Shown here piece by piece: positions 37,740 to 50,170 of a stretch of 64,000 nucleotides of DNA (the first letter of the stretch is position 1; each line of letters begins with the position of its first letter). Below the pieces are notes generated by a model. That model was not told where the DNA came from, did no database searches, and was given only the letters and a program-made list of their open reading frames with translations. The stretch covers positions 43,553,511-43,617,510 of the forward strand of contig CM035235.1 of the NCBI GenBank assembly GCA_020226215.1, written 5' to 3'. This DNA is from Sindora glabra. Its lineage: Eukaryota; Streptophyta; Magnoliopsida; Fabales; Fabaceae. The translations under genes were made by a program, and so were the position numbers.

Positions 37740-39760
37740 TGATCATTACCCATCAGGACAAACAGGCCACTAGATGCTACGTAATCCACCATCTTGGGAG
37801 ATCTACAGCATGAAAAGATTTGTCAAATTTGAAAGCACAAATTAGTTAACAGTTCAGAACCTCATATTCTGTCACAAACAAAAGACCCCAGCAGATAATA
37901 AGTTTAATAGAAGATCAAAGCACCTATTTTCTGCATAAAGAGCATGGGCCTTTATATTCCTGTTTGCTGCTCCAGATCTTTGAAAGAGTAAGGCTGTGTT
38001 TAATTCTCATTAGTTGCAGTGCTATGCGATGAGCGCTCTCTTGCCCTAATGATGGCCTTGTGTGGAGTACACAATTCCCTCCCGTTAGCTTCACTCGAGG
38101 CAAAATATACATGTCTCTCAATTGAAGGAACATGTGAAAACTCTATCAGAATTCTGTTTTGCCCAATGAAAATGAATAAGGTTTTATGCAATACTCACTT
38201 TTGGAACCAAGCATTTCATATCAAATTGGTATGCCTTCCATGTTCACTACTGAACATATCTTAGTAAATTTAAAGTAACTGGAAACAGGACCAGAGATTG
38301 AAGATCTTAAAATTGTTGGCCATTTGGTGAAACAATTGGGATAAATCTCAGTAGGCAGTATATAGGGAGATTCATGGTTGGCATATAGGCATGCTAAAGC
38401 TATAAAGGCATGTATGTTGTGGAATGAGAACTTATGTTCAAAATGGACATAAATAATGAAAGAATAGTGAATGTGTGCTTTGATAACAATACATGCAAAG
38501 TAGATTCAAACTATACAGGGACAGTAGTAAATAGAAAAACTGAACTAACATAAGTAAATATACAGCTTTACAAGCATCTGCTAGTAATCTTATCATATTA
38601 GAAAGAGCATGGCTTACAACAAGTAGCTGATGGTATTTTGCCTTCTGTAATAGCTTTAACTATTCAGATTCCTTCAAAGTGGGTACAGCACCATCCTTTA
38701 ACCAATTAAGAATGTGTCTAAAATTCTTCACATTCCTATTAAGGAAGACATATCGTGATCAAAAAGTATGGCTAAATTGTGAACTTCAATCTATTAGTTA
38801 ACAAAGCTTAGCTATATAGAAAAACTAACCTACCCAAGATATGTTCAGCTTTAAGGCAAAGCAATGATAGTAAATTCACAATTCATTGTGTTCAATATAG
38901 ATAAGTAATATGAAAAGAGTACATAAAATAAAACAACAGTGTAATCAACATCAAAGTTGTACCTTCTCAGAGTCCTGGCAAAGAGTATGACGATTGCTAA
39001 ACATAGCACCCACCATTGAATCAGGCTCACTCGAGTTAAAGTATCAATAGTGATCCAAAAAAATTTTCCCTCTAGCACTTTTTGCATAGAAAAGGACCAA
39101 AATTCAGCTCAGCTTTTTCAAACTACTGCCAATGAATCACTTTCTTAATTTTAACAAGGTACGAATTGAATGTACACCTATAAAAATTATCTCACAGATG
39201 ATCCTTTCACTTGGCTGATAACAAAGGGCGAAGAACAAATGTGACTTTGCAGTTGCAGATTCAACCAAAACTAGGGGGGATTAAAAAAACTATGATCTTC
39301 TCCATTAAAGTCTCCTATTTCCATTTCACTACACTTATGAACTAAAAACAAATTGGAAGATAAAATTAGATTATTTGAGTTTCCTATTTTCTTGTTAGCC
39401 AAAGAAGACTAGGACTTGTTCCAAGAAGTTGGAACAATGAAATCAAATTTGCAAGATTCGAGTGTTTTACATATATTCAGGCACACCAGAGGAGAACAAT
39501 AGCTTTCTCGGTTCTTTAGAGACCAAAACCCCAAATATGATTGCAGAGATTGAAGACCCTTTTCAGCTATGCTTGATGGGGTCAAAATTGGAGACTACCC
39601 TTACGACGTCTTGATCGACCTCTAAAACAACTCCACCGATGACGATGCTGAGCAAGGCGACCTTCAAAGAAGGCGTGACAGTAGCTTCAACCACATCAGT
39701 TGAATCAAAATCGCAAACATGATGTTTGTGGTGTTCGGCGAGTTGACAGCAGCTTCAGCC
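37740..39760 (-). pseudogene. FIP2-like: FIP2-like BTB/pentapeptide-repeat protein pseudogene
   Basis: Exon-like blocks on the minus strand follow the order of plant FIP2-type proteins (KCTD-like BTB domain, then pentapeptide repeats). Block A, 38963-39075: ITIDTLT, then one frame over EPDSMVGAMFSNRHTLCQDSEK, ending at a GT donor; the frame change is a 1-base loss. Block B, about 38630-38753: FRHILNWLKDGAVPTLKESE, a stop at 38660-38662, then LKLLQKAKYHQLL. Block C, 37924-38160: frame-shifting pentapeptide-repeat remnants (IEFSHVPSIERHVYF; AHALYAEN), ending at a GT donor. Weaker candidates are a further repeat block at about 37760-37800 and a first exon near 39715-39745 (NSPNTTN). Introns are kept, so it is a duplicated rather than a processed copy. 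Known relatives of FIP2 interact with formin, but no function is expected here. The C-terminal half was not found. Confidence 0.75.
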
Positions 39761-39837
39761 ACATCAGGATTGGGCACTAGGGCTTGAACAAGAAGAAAAG
39801 AGAAAGAGTTGGGTTTAGCAAAGAGTAAAATGGGTAT

Positions 39838-40450
39838 ACTTTTTGAAGTACAAGAATGAAATATTTCCTACCTTCAAGAAATGGAAGGCGCTTATTGAGA
39901 AACTAACTAACAAAAGGATTAAGCATCCTAAAACTGAGAATGGCCAGGAATTTTGTGAAAGCAAATTCAATGAGTTTTGTGAAAATGAAGGAAAAATAGG
40001 ATACCGCACTATAAGGAATAATAGGTTCAATACACCATAATCTGTAATCTTTCACTTTGGGCTGAAGCCATCATCTTGGCTTGCTATTTGGTGAATTGAT
40101 CTCCATCAACTATGATTGAGTTGAAGACTCCTACTGAAGTATGGTCTGAATCTCTTGCTAATTATTCAAATCTAAAAATATTTGATTGTCCTACATGTGC
40201 CTATGTTAATGATAACAAACTTGGTCAAAAAGTACAAAAATGAATATTTCTTGGCTATGTATCCAAAGTGAAAGGTTATAGATTATGGTGTATTGAACCT
40301 AGGTCACCAAAATTCAAAATCAATAGAGATATCAAATTTGATGAACAATCTACATTTCATCCAAGAAAAAAGGTTGTTAATATAGTCAATAAACAAGTAG
40401 AGCTTGAAGCTACAACATCACAAATGGTTTCAGATAGCACTTTAAATTAA
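39838..40450 (+). pseudogene. copia integrase fragment, broken
   Basis: Residues FKKWKALIEKLTNKRIK and ENGQEFCESKFNEFC belong to the integrase core. The block that normally follows (around the PQQNG motif) is replaced by a 38-bp inverted copy of sequence located 240 bp downstream. After it come ANYSNLKIFDCP-like remnants and VKGYRLWC...SPKF (40268-40450). Confidence 0.85.
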
Positions 40451-41680
40451 CCCATTCATATTGAAGATGATGAATCTTTTGATAACATTAATATTCTAGA
40501 AGAGAACCAAGACTACTCTATTGCAACTGGTAGACACAAGAAGCTGATTACACCACCTCAAAGATATGGATATGTAGATTTTGTCTCATTTGCACTATTT
40601 ATGGAAGAAAATATTCAAATTAAAGATTCCATTTCCAATCATGAAGCTATCAGAAGCAGTGATTCAATACAATAGACAATTGCTAGGATAGAAGAAGTTG
40701 AGTCTCTTCATAGGAACCATACCCCAAAGGGTAAAAAATTACTAGTTGTACATGGGACTTCAAGAAAAAGGAAGGAACCCTTGCAATTGAAGTAGCACAT
40801 TACAAAACATGTTTAGTTGCAAAGGGCTTTAGTCAAAAAGAAGGAATAAATTTCAATGAAGTATTCTCTCTTGTAATAAAACATAGCTTTATTCATATGT
40901 TACTTGCCATAGTTACCCTATTTGACTTGGAGCTATAGTAACTTGATCTCAAAACAACCTTTTTGCATCATGATCTTGAAGAAAAAGTTTATATGCATTA
41001 ACTTGTGGGCTTTGTTGCTTAAGGCAAAGAAGACCATGTTTGCCTTTTGAAAAATTCATTATATGGCTTGAAACAATCTCCTTACCAATTGTATAAGATA
41101 TTTGACACTTTTATGCTTAGTTAAGATTACACAAGAAGTGAATTTGATATTTTTGTGTATAACAAGAGACTTTCAAATGGTTCATTTGTTTATCTGCTAC
41201 TTTATGTGGATGATATGCTCATTGCATCCAAGAGTATGTTTGGGTCAATAAATTAAAGACCCAACTAAATATTGAATTTGAAAAGAAGGATTTAAGTGTA
41301 GCTACAAGGATTTTGGGCATAAAGATACATAGGAATTGGTGTGCTAGAAAATTATTTTTGTCATAGAAAATGTTCATAGAGAAAGTGCTTGAATGCTTTT
41401 GTATGCAAGATGCAAAAGCTATCAGTACTCCATTTGCAACTCATTTTAGATTATTAGTTACTTTGTCACCATAGTTTGATGAGGAAGAGGAACAAATGTA
41501 AAATGTTTCATATGCTAGTGCTATTGGAAGTATCGTGGATGCTATAGTTTGCACTCGCCCAAATATTTCACATGTTGCTAGTGTTTTTAGCAAATATATG
41601 ACACATCCTAGAAAGGTTTATTAACAAGTTGTGAAATGTATACTTCAATATCTTTGAAGCACTAAAAATTTTGTTTTGAT
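40451..41680 (+). pseudogene. copia reverse transcriptase, broken
   Basis: Remnants in several frames: CLVAKGFSQKEGINFNEVF (about 40810-40870) and SFVYLLLYVDDMLIA (about 41180-41228), which keeps an intact YVDD motif although the surrounding frame has stops and shifts. Confidence 0.85.
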
Positions 41681-41682
41681 AA

Positions 41683-42175
41683 ATGACAGGAGTTCTAGCA
41701 CTTGTGGTAATGTTATTGGTTATATGGACTCAGATTTTGCTAGTGATTTGGATAAAAGAAGATCTCCAATTGGTTATGTTTTCATGCTCTTATGCTATGC
41801 AATTAGTTGGAAAGCAACTTTATAGTTTACCATTGTACTTCTATTACAAAGGCAAAATACATAACAATAGCAGAAGCGGTGAAAAAAGCCATTTGGTTAC
41901 AAGGTTTGATGACTGACTTGGGCTTAAGACAAGACGAGATAGTTGTTTACTGTGATAGCCAAAGTGCCATACATTTGATAAAAAATGGAACGTATCATTT
42001 AAGAACAAAACATATTAATGCTAGATATCACTTTATTCTGGTGAGATTATCTCAAGGTACCATACTAGTTAAAAATATTGGAACTTCAAAAAATCTAGCA
42101 GATATGTTAAAAAAGCCAATTACAATGTCTAAGTTCAGGCATTGCTTGGACTTAATCAATATCTGTAGCCTATAA
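41683..42175 (+). pseudogene. copia RNase H, broken
   Basis: The main frame (41807-42175) contains ITKAKYITIAEAVKKAIWL, VVYCDSQSAIHLIKN and TKHINARYHFI, typical of copia RNase H. The N-terminal part lies in another frame (41683-41916). Confidence 0.85.
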
Positions 42176-42204
42176 GTGGCCAACTTGGGCATCGAAGAAG
42201 ATGG

Positions 42205-42841
42205 TGTTGGTGTCCACTAATTTTGGATCTTCATAAAATTCAAGCCAATATTTAGTTGCCATGGTGTCCACTTATGCAACACATGACAACTAAATAGCTA
42301 TGCATTTATGTGAGTAGACAAAATGGTTGTTCCGTTGTGTGTTAATAATATAAGAATGAAGAAGTTGTATTTGAGTCAGTTGGAACAAAACTACTGACAA
42401 GGTAAGATAGAAGTAATAGAGCAACTTTTGGGAATTTGTGAACATTATTATATTTTCAATTTGCAATTCAAATTGCAACAACATCAAGCGGTCTTCTGGC
42501 TATAAATAGGTTCCATTGCTTATCGTATGAAGAGTGTGATATTGTAGATATAAGCATCCTTAGTTTTTTGTTGCTTCTAATAAATAGTGTTTGTTTTGTG
42601 TTTGTGAATGTGTACATTAGTGAGGAAACACAATGATATTTAGATGTATTTGAGGCTTGGGGCATTTGAGTGTTGCAAGGCCACCTTTGTAATCTCTCTT
42701 CTATTCATACAATGAATTTTCTTTCCCATTTTTGCTTGTGGAGTAGGCTTATGCTAAACCACATACAATTTGTGATGTCTGTTATTTTTCTCTCTGTTAG
42801 TTTGCACCATCAATTTGGTCCTAGTTCCTTCATTTACAACA
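42205..42841 (+). repeat. 3' LTR of truncated copia element
   Basis: Begins TGTTGGTGTCCAC after a purine-rich AAGAAGATGG-like tract and ends ...TTACAACA. A TATA box (TATAAATA, 42501-42508) lies near its middle. Its right end abuts duplicated block Z. No second LTR is present, so the limits rest on TG...CA and context. Confidence 0.7.
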
Positions 42842-42849
42842 ATTTTGAA

Positions 42850-43405
42850 AGAGGGGCTTATAGTCATTTTAATTTGAAATTGAGTTTCAAATTAGATTCA
42901 AGGATAAATTGAAATTTTGCTTTGACTAAAAAGATTAAGATTTTTTTTCCAATAAATTGTTTTCAAAATTGGTTTCAAATTAAGTTTAATTTTTTAGAAA
43001 TTAAAGATAGAGGAGACATGTTATGTGATTGCTATTAATTTTATATGGAAAAAATTTTAAGTGGATAAAACATTAATAAGAAATGGACATATAGAAGAAT
43101 TTCAACACTAAAAATTATAAGTGGATTAAGTGAAAAAGGATAAATCATATATTGATAAAATGTAATTTACCCTAATTCTGATTGCAACAACAAATATCAA
43201 AGTTGTACCGGATAATATTAAATTTCATAAATTTTTTATTTTCTTTTCAAGAATTTCCCGTCAATTTTTCCTTTAAATAGCTTATAGGATTGCATTTCCC
43301 ACCAAAACTCGTTCAACACATAGTTCGGGAATCGGCACTAATTTTGTGATGTTTAACATAATTCCATCTTAACCCTTAATGCTTAGATTAGGGATTAGGG
43401 ATAAA
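42850..43405 (+). repeat. Duplicated block Z, copy B
   Basis: Matches 49015-49552 in the same orientation; shared words include 'tcaaggataaattgaaa', 'tatgtgattgctatta' and 'gcttagattagggattaggg'. Non-coding. Confidence 0.88.
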
Positions 43406-43409
43406 AGGT

Positions 43410-43830
43410 GAATTTTTCACGAATTTTTGTTTTCTAAGTGAAATGTTTTTTTATCTATTCCAATTAAATAAGAAACATTTTTAATAAAAAAATTCTAATT
43501 TATATTGTCAACTGAAAAAAGGATAAATAGTAGGGTGATAACATGTAATAGAGAATTCTTCATGACTCTTAATCCATCAATTTGACAATTGTCATATTTT
43601 TTGTGCTTTATTCAATCCCTTATGTGACGAATGATTCATGAAATTTAAAATTTATAAAATAAAATTAATAGTTAAAGATTAAAAAGTATATTTTCCTCTC
43701 CTATCTACTATCTTTTTAAACAAAAAAAAGTATATTCTGATTTGGGGCTAAGGGTAAAATTTATTCATATAATTAAAGTGCTTAGACAAGTAGTACTTAG
43801 TCAAATATGTAATATATTTATTTGAGTATG
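43410..43830 (+). repeat. Duplicated block Y (first part), copy B
   Basis: Partner of 27540-27935. Directly follows block Z. Confidence 0.8.
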
Positions 43831-44869
43831 TTTTTGTTTTTATTTTTTTCCCTCCAAAGACTCTACATGCCGGATAGTAGAAATAATTGTGCAAGAGATA
43901 GGTTTTTTCCCCTTAAAATGAGGGGACATGGGATTATGGTTGATATGTCCCATTTTGACTTACTGTCTTTTCTCCAAGAATCAGAAAATGGAACAATGGG
44001 AAAGAGATACTACAATAAATTAACATTTGAGGCATAAATTATTCTAAAAAAAATTTAAAAATTATAGCAATCTTATCTTTTGTTATAGAAATAAAATATT
44101 TTAAATAAATGTACAAAAAATTAAAAAAATTATATCAAAGAAAAACTCTATTTATAACAAATTATCACTAATTATGTTATAGTAATACATTCCCCATAAC
44201 AAAGTATTATTTATGCCATAAACTAAGTTATAAGAGTACATTTTTGGTGGTAAAGTATCACTTGAGGCATATAAGTTGGAATACTTTACTTATAATAAAG
44301 TATTATTCTTGCTATGAATTAATTTTGTGAATAAAGTTATAATAAAATATATCATTCTTGTGGCAAATATACATAAAAAAATCATCAAATGGATTAATTT
44401 TCCTTCTTAAAATTTGCAAAATTAAAGTAAAATTTGAATAGATAAATATATATGATCTATAATGGTCCATTTGGTGAACCTAGTGAGATAAATGCACTAC
44501 AATGTAATCGGTTAAACTAATAGATAGACCAATGGTATTATTATTATATAAAAATATCTATTATGATAATATTAACAATGTTAAATTATTATATAATAAC
44601 AAATTTTATATTCATCATTGTAATATTAAGGAAGTTTTTACAAATAACTGAAAATAATAATTATGCATAATTATATATAATTGAATAATAATTAAATCAT
44701 TATGTCAATTTTTTTTATTAAATTACATTTAGTCTAAAACTTTGTTTTGGTCCCTCATTCATTTCACTTATATCAAATTTGTTCCTTACAGATAATTCAT
44801 ATATTAATTTCATCCTTTATAAATAATAATCTAAATTATCTAGTCCATTCATTTGTATTTCTATTTATG
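43831..44869. other. Middle of block Y copy B, no clear partner
   Basis: AT-rich. A 71-codon open frame (43822-44037) has no recognisable motif. 44200-44350 contains several similar phrases about 'aaagtatta' that look like short diverged tandem repeats. Confidence 0.45.
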
Positions 44870-47035
44870 GGTTAATGACTTAGTAGATAAAAGAAAAAAA
44901 TAAGATATAAATAATATATGAGGAATGAAAATAATACTAAAAATTTATGAGAGACTAAATAATTTAATATATATTTTTGAGGGAATAAGATAGATATTAT
45001 AAATAAAAAATTAAAAGTAAATAAATTTATAATAATTTACATATAAGTTAATTAAATTTTAAATATATATGATAATTCAAATTTATTATTTATATTGGTA
45101 TTTGTTTCATACAGTTTAACCATAACTAAAACAATTTTTAGAAAACAATAAAAATTACTTCAAAGATATAAAAAGTTTACTTTTTTAGTTATATTGTAAT
45201 AACTTAACTAACAATAATTAAAGGAAAAATATATTGTTTTCGATTTGATTTTATCTTGTAATAATTTAATTATTTGTATTCTAATCATATACATTCAAAA
45301 AAAATTATATACATTATGATTCATAAATTTTTGTATGCATAAAATTTTTAATAACTAATTTAAAATTTAAACATTTTATTTGTAGAATAATATATGCTCC
45401 AAAATGCATATTTAAATTTTACTGAAAAACAATATAAGTTATTGCCAATCAATTCATTTAATTTTGTTTTATATTAGAATAATATAAAATGTAAGTTATA
45501 TTGATTTGGTACTTCATATAATTTCACTATCAATTTCATCCATTACATATTATTTTTCTATTATTTTATCATTCTATTTTATAGTTATTAACCCGTTAAT
45601 GAAAATATTAACAAAGGTACAAAATTAACTAATTTATTATTTGTGAGGGATAAAATTGATGCATGACATTTGTAAAGAATAGATTTGATGTAAGTAAAAT
45701 TAGTGATGTTACAAATGGATTTTAGTCAATAATTTTTTTAAAAAATAATTTATAAAGTATTTTAACATGGATTATTCTTGTTGTGTGTATTTATGAAATA
45801 TTTTATAATTATATAATTAATGTCGCATGAGTGTATGTATAAGATATATTGTAGTATAACATTTAGAAAGCAAACAAGCATGATAATAAGGCTTGACATT
45901 CTTTAGCATAGAGATTCTCATTTAGTTCCTTGTAAATGCAATTTGCAATCTCTAAATAGGTAGTGTTTTAATGGTTTATACTGGTTTGATATTAGTTAAG
46001 AGAATTAATAGATTTTCACAAATGTACAGATCAAATGATAGGCTAGCATCTGGTTAAATCAGTTGGACAATGATTTAATATGAATATATAAAAATTATTG
46101 TAGCTAGTAACATTTGTTTTTAGGGCAATTTTATTTTACTTTTTTCCCAATTCTATTCATGGCAATATGATTTCTAGCTACGAATGTACCTTTCTTATTA
46201 TGTTTGTGCTTATGGCTAGAAGGATGCATTTATGCCAAGAGAAGTATTTCCATGGCAATTTTCCTATCATCCTCATTTGTGCCATAGGTCTATCTGACTA
46301 GTATTCCCATGTCTAAGCAGGACAACCACAACAATTTTAATATTGTCATGATTTTAATCGTGATACAAGTAATGATTTGTTATGGTGAGAATAATATAAA
46401 CTTCAAATATATTTCTCTTCAAATATGAGTGTTGTCAACTTGAATATGTTGAGGTGTTGAAATGAGTTGGTTCTAAGAGATAGATTTAAGGCTATTATAA
46501 TTCTTGGATTACTATATTATTGTCTAGTTTAGGATTGGAATCGATATAGGCAATGATAGTAGTGACCCAATTTGATAAGAAATTGAGCTGGAATAGTTAT
46601 TTGGCAAGGGATCATGATTGATATGTGTTTCCTTATTAGGATGTTAGGTTAAGCCATTATTTCAATAATATATATGTAATTAATAATAAAGGGTTATTGA
46701 TTAATATGTGTGTGTCTATATATGTGTGTGTGTGTGTGTCTATATATATAAATAAAACAATTAAATAACATTTAATGATAAATTGTTGAGATCATTTGTG
46801 GTTAATATTGTTATTCTATGTTATACAAATTTTTTAGAATAGATAATAGATAATTATATTTTTTACAAACTAAAATAAAATTAAAAATTGATAAATATAA
46901 TCATATGAGAAAATTATTATTACTATAAAACTTAAAACTTGTACAATAATAATCACACAAAACAATTACTATAATTAAATATATATAAAATAATTAAAGA
47001 ACATTATTTTTAATTGATATTAGACACATATTCAA
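44870..47035 (+). repeat. Duplicated block Y (second part), copy B
   Basis: Partner of 29685-31775; includes TA/TG microsatellite tracts at about 46665-46755. Confidence 0.85.
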
Positions 47036-47084
47036 AGGAGAAAATCAAGATCATATTGTGCATTAGAGTGGTGGCAAAATTATT

Positions 47085-48350
47085 TTATACTTCAAAGTCT
47101 TCAATAGAGATAGCAAAATGAAGGTGGGAGGAGGAAAATGTTGGCATCACATCATCCATATGGCATTCTTTTGACATTTTGATCTGTTTCTCAACCTTGA
47201 TTCATATATTAATTAATAATTTAATTATTCACAAAGTTTTATTTCATCGAATCACATATATTATGTAAGAATTTATCCATGGGGTCTATTTTGTGTGAAG
47301 AGTAATGATAACGTGCTTAATAAATTTATAAGTGACTAATGGTTAACTAATGAATCTTTTAAATATATGACTTTCAAAGAGTTGTTTGTAAATAATGCTT
47401 GGGATATAGGAGGAAATTAATTTTTGAATTTGATTGAAGTATTATTATATTTCTAGTAGATATATCTAGATTTTACTTACGAATTTATTCGGGAAGTCTA
47501 ATAATATTTGTGGTTTTTATTAAGCTTAAACCAAATCAACCAATTTCTCTTCACCATTTTGTTTTGTTCTTTTTTAGTTTTTGATTTTTATTTAAAAAAA
47601 ATTATTGAGCGATTTTAAGGCTAATACTATATATAAAACACACAAGAAATTGGCATTAGACCAAAGGCATCCTAGAGGAAATGAAATTAATGATAAATAT
47701 GACAAACGTTTGACGAGAATATTAATGATAATAGGGAAAATTCTTTAATTTGTCCATTATTCTAGATTTATAAATAATAGACAATTTATTTATCTGTGTA
47801 ATGGTGTCAACCATGTAGATTTATGTATTAAAAATTTTTGAGAATTAATTTAAAATATAATTTTTGAATTTTACCTATCACTTTTTTTAATTTTGTTTCT
47901 AGTTTTATTGGGATAATTTTATCATCCAACTAAAATTTTTTTAAATTGTTATTTATCACTACTGGTAATAATTTGTCACTATTTTAAAAATATATAGAGA
48001 ATAAAAATTAACTTAAATTAATCCAATACAATTAAAAGCAATAGATTAGTTAGACTCTCATTACTTCCATTCTACAATTGTAAATTTTTTTTATACAAAT
48101 TATAAAAACGATAGCAGTGAACTTACCCAACTTTCAACTATTTTTTCTTAAGTTTAAATTTGATCCATTAACCATATAAAATATTTTATACTACCAATAA
48201 ATAAGTGAAATACATGTCATTAAAAAATTAAAAATAATTACTAAATTTTTGTTGTAATAAAAGAATTTTAACAATTTTTTAATAATATGACAACACACTA
48301 AGTAAATGACAATATAGCGATCCAACTAAAATATGCGCGTCTAATAGAAT
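47085..48350 (+). repeat. Duplicated block X, copy B
   Basis: Partner of 25640-26640, but placed to the right of block Y, whereas copy A is to its left. Non-coding. Confidence 0.7.
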
Positions 48351-49014
48351 GAAATCGTTATTCTCTTTTTTATTTCTTCTGGTTTTACACATTAATAACA
48401 ATAAAAAACTTTAAACCTATGATTTCTATCATATTACTTAAACTTCTTGATCATTAAACCACTATCTGATAACTTAATATTTAATTCTGTTGCGTCCGTA
48501 TAGCAGTTAGATAAATGCTCAATGTACCATAGTTGTTGGCACAATTATCTAACTTACTTGATGTATGTCATTGAATCCGAATTTAAAGAATAATTTAATA
48601 AACAGAAATACTTTTAAAAAGGCAGCGTGAAGAAGAGGAACAACTACCCCATATGACTATCTAATTATATTACGCTTTATCCACGTATAATTTTTACGCT
48701 TTCTGAATTAATTTATTCATAATTTTAAATATAGAAATTTATTCACATTTATTTTTAATAGTTAACATTTTTGTCATCTAATTATTTTATAAAAAAATTT
48801 TTACAGAAGACACATAGAAGTATCACATGCTCTTTTTTTCCCTGTATGGAACCCAATTTGACATTGTTTTCATAATCGATTTATCCACATAAAAATTCGA
48901 GCCGCCACTAAGGATTTTTTTAACCAATTTGCTCTGAAATGGCGGAAGAGTAAAGTTTTTATCGCAATGAACAATAATCTTAATCACAAAAAATGCAAAA
49001 TTATTTTGATAGAG
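48351..49014. other. Non-coding DNA between blocks X and Z
   Basis: No gene is recognised. Confidence 0.5.
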
Positions 49015-49552
49015 CGGCTTGTTGTCTTTTTAATCTGAAATTGAATTCAAATTATATTCAAGGATAAATTGAAAATTGCTTCGACTAAAAAGATTAGTAT
49101 TTTTATTGGTTTTTTCTTTTGAAATTCGGTTTTAGATTAAGTTTAAATATTCATAAATTAGGGACAGAGGAGGCATGCTATGTGATTGCTATTAAGTTTT
49201 AGACGGAAAAAGTTAAAATAAATGAAGTATTAATAGTAAAATGGGTATATGGAAGAATTTTAACACTTAAAATTACAAGTGATCTAAGTGAAAATTGATA
49301 AAATCACATATCCATTAAATATGATCTACCGTAATTTTTATTGCAACACAAAATATCAAAGTTGCACTAATAATATTAAATTCATAAAATTTTCTTTTCT
49401 TTTCAAGAATTTTACCTCAATTTTTCCTTTAAATAGTTTATAGGGCAGCATTTCCCATCAAAACCCGTTCCACACGTGGCTTCGGAATCGGAACTAATTT
49501 TGGGATGTTTACCATTACTCTGTCTTAATGCTTAGATTAGGGATTAGGGATC
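49015..49552 (+). repeat. Duplicated block Z, copy C
   Basis: Partner of 42850-43405. The homology stops at 'gggattaggga', after which the two copies continue into different DNA. Confidence 0.88.
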
Positions 49553-49960
49553 GTCTCTTCCAAGATTTGCTTATTTTCCCGCCAAGACTGTTTAAAAGAA
49601 AGATGTTGGTATATTTAAATAGCAGGAATTTGAAATTCCCTTTCCCACTTTTTTTATTCTCTAACGAAAATTTTGTGGATTGTCTTGGATCACATTCCAC
49701 GTATATATGGGTTCCTCTGCATTCTTTATCTCTGGATCTACAATTACGAATACCAAATTCTCTCAGATTTTCAATCATGACCATGCATTTTCCCAGATGA
49801 TTATAGAGCGACCGCAGTAGAAAATACACATTTCAAATCACAGGGCTCTAAAATGGTGTTTCAGTTAGTTCGAACATTATAAAAGCAAAATGCGAATTGA
49901 TATTTTTTTCTCTCGTGGCTTTTGAGAGCACAAGAATTCTTTCTTTCTTTTTTTTTATCT
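49553..49960. other. Moderately complex DNA, overlapping open frames on both strands
   Basis: Open frames of about 90-104 codons lie on both strands over the same DNA (49515-49829). Neither has a recognisable motif. It may be a decayed gene or repeat, but I cannot assign it. Confidence 0.35.
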
Positions 49961-49968
49961 GATTTGCT

Positions 49969-50163
49969 CTTTTTTTTTTTAGATTAGTCACCCAGTATCC
50001 AGCAGACTTCATTGAGCCACTGACTAATCTGGATTTGAGCCAAGTCGGACCCAATATGATAAAAAGTTCTCCCAACACCGTCTGCTCCATCCATAAGGCT
50101 CGAACTCAAGACTTTACTTAATGGGTGCCGAGCTCCTTGCCACTCGAATCAACATTCGTTGGT
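49969..50163 (-). mobile_element. tRNA-derived SINE
   Basis: On the minus strand it starts near 50163 with a pol III promoter: an A-box-like GTGGCAAGGAGCTCGG (about 50131-50146) and B box GAGTTCGAGCC (about 50097-50107). It ends in a poly(A) tail (the T run at 49969-49980). ATTTGCT occurs on both sides (49962-49968 and 50164-50170), the target duplication. Length is about 195 bp including the tail, as usual for plant SINEs. It encodes no protein and depends on LINE machinery. Confidence 0.85.
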
Positions 50164-50170
50164 ATTTGCT

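Larger units (their letters stand above)
39838..42841 (+). mobile_element. 5'-truncated Ty1/copia element with 3' LTR
   Basis: Starts abruptly in the integrase core next to the 5' region of the FIP2-like pseudogene and runs to an LTR end. gag, protease, 5' LTR and PBS are absent. The remaining order is integrase, reverse transcriptase, RNase H, 3' LTR, all plus strand. A small inverted segment lies inside the integrase (see findings). Confidence 0.88.

Noticed and set aside
49515..49829. 104-codon and 90-codon frames on opposite strands
   Set aside because: They overlap almost completely, neither has a known motif, and part lies in non-coding block Z; not called as genes.
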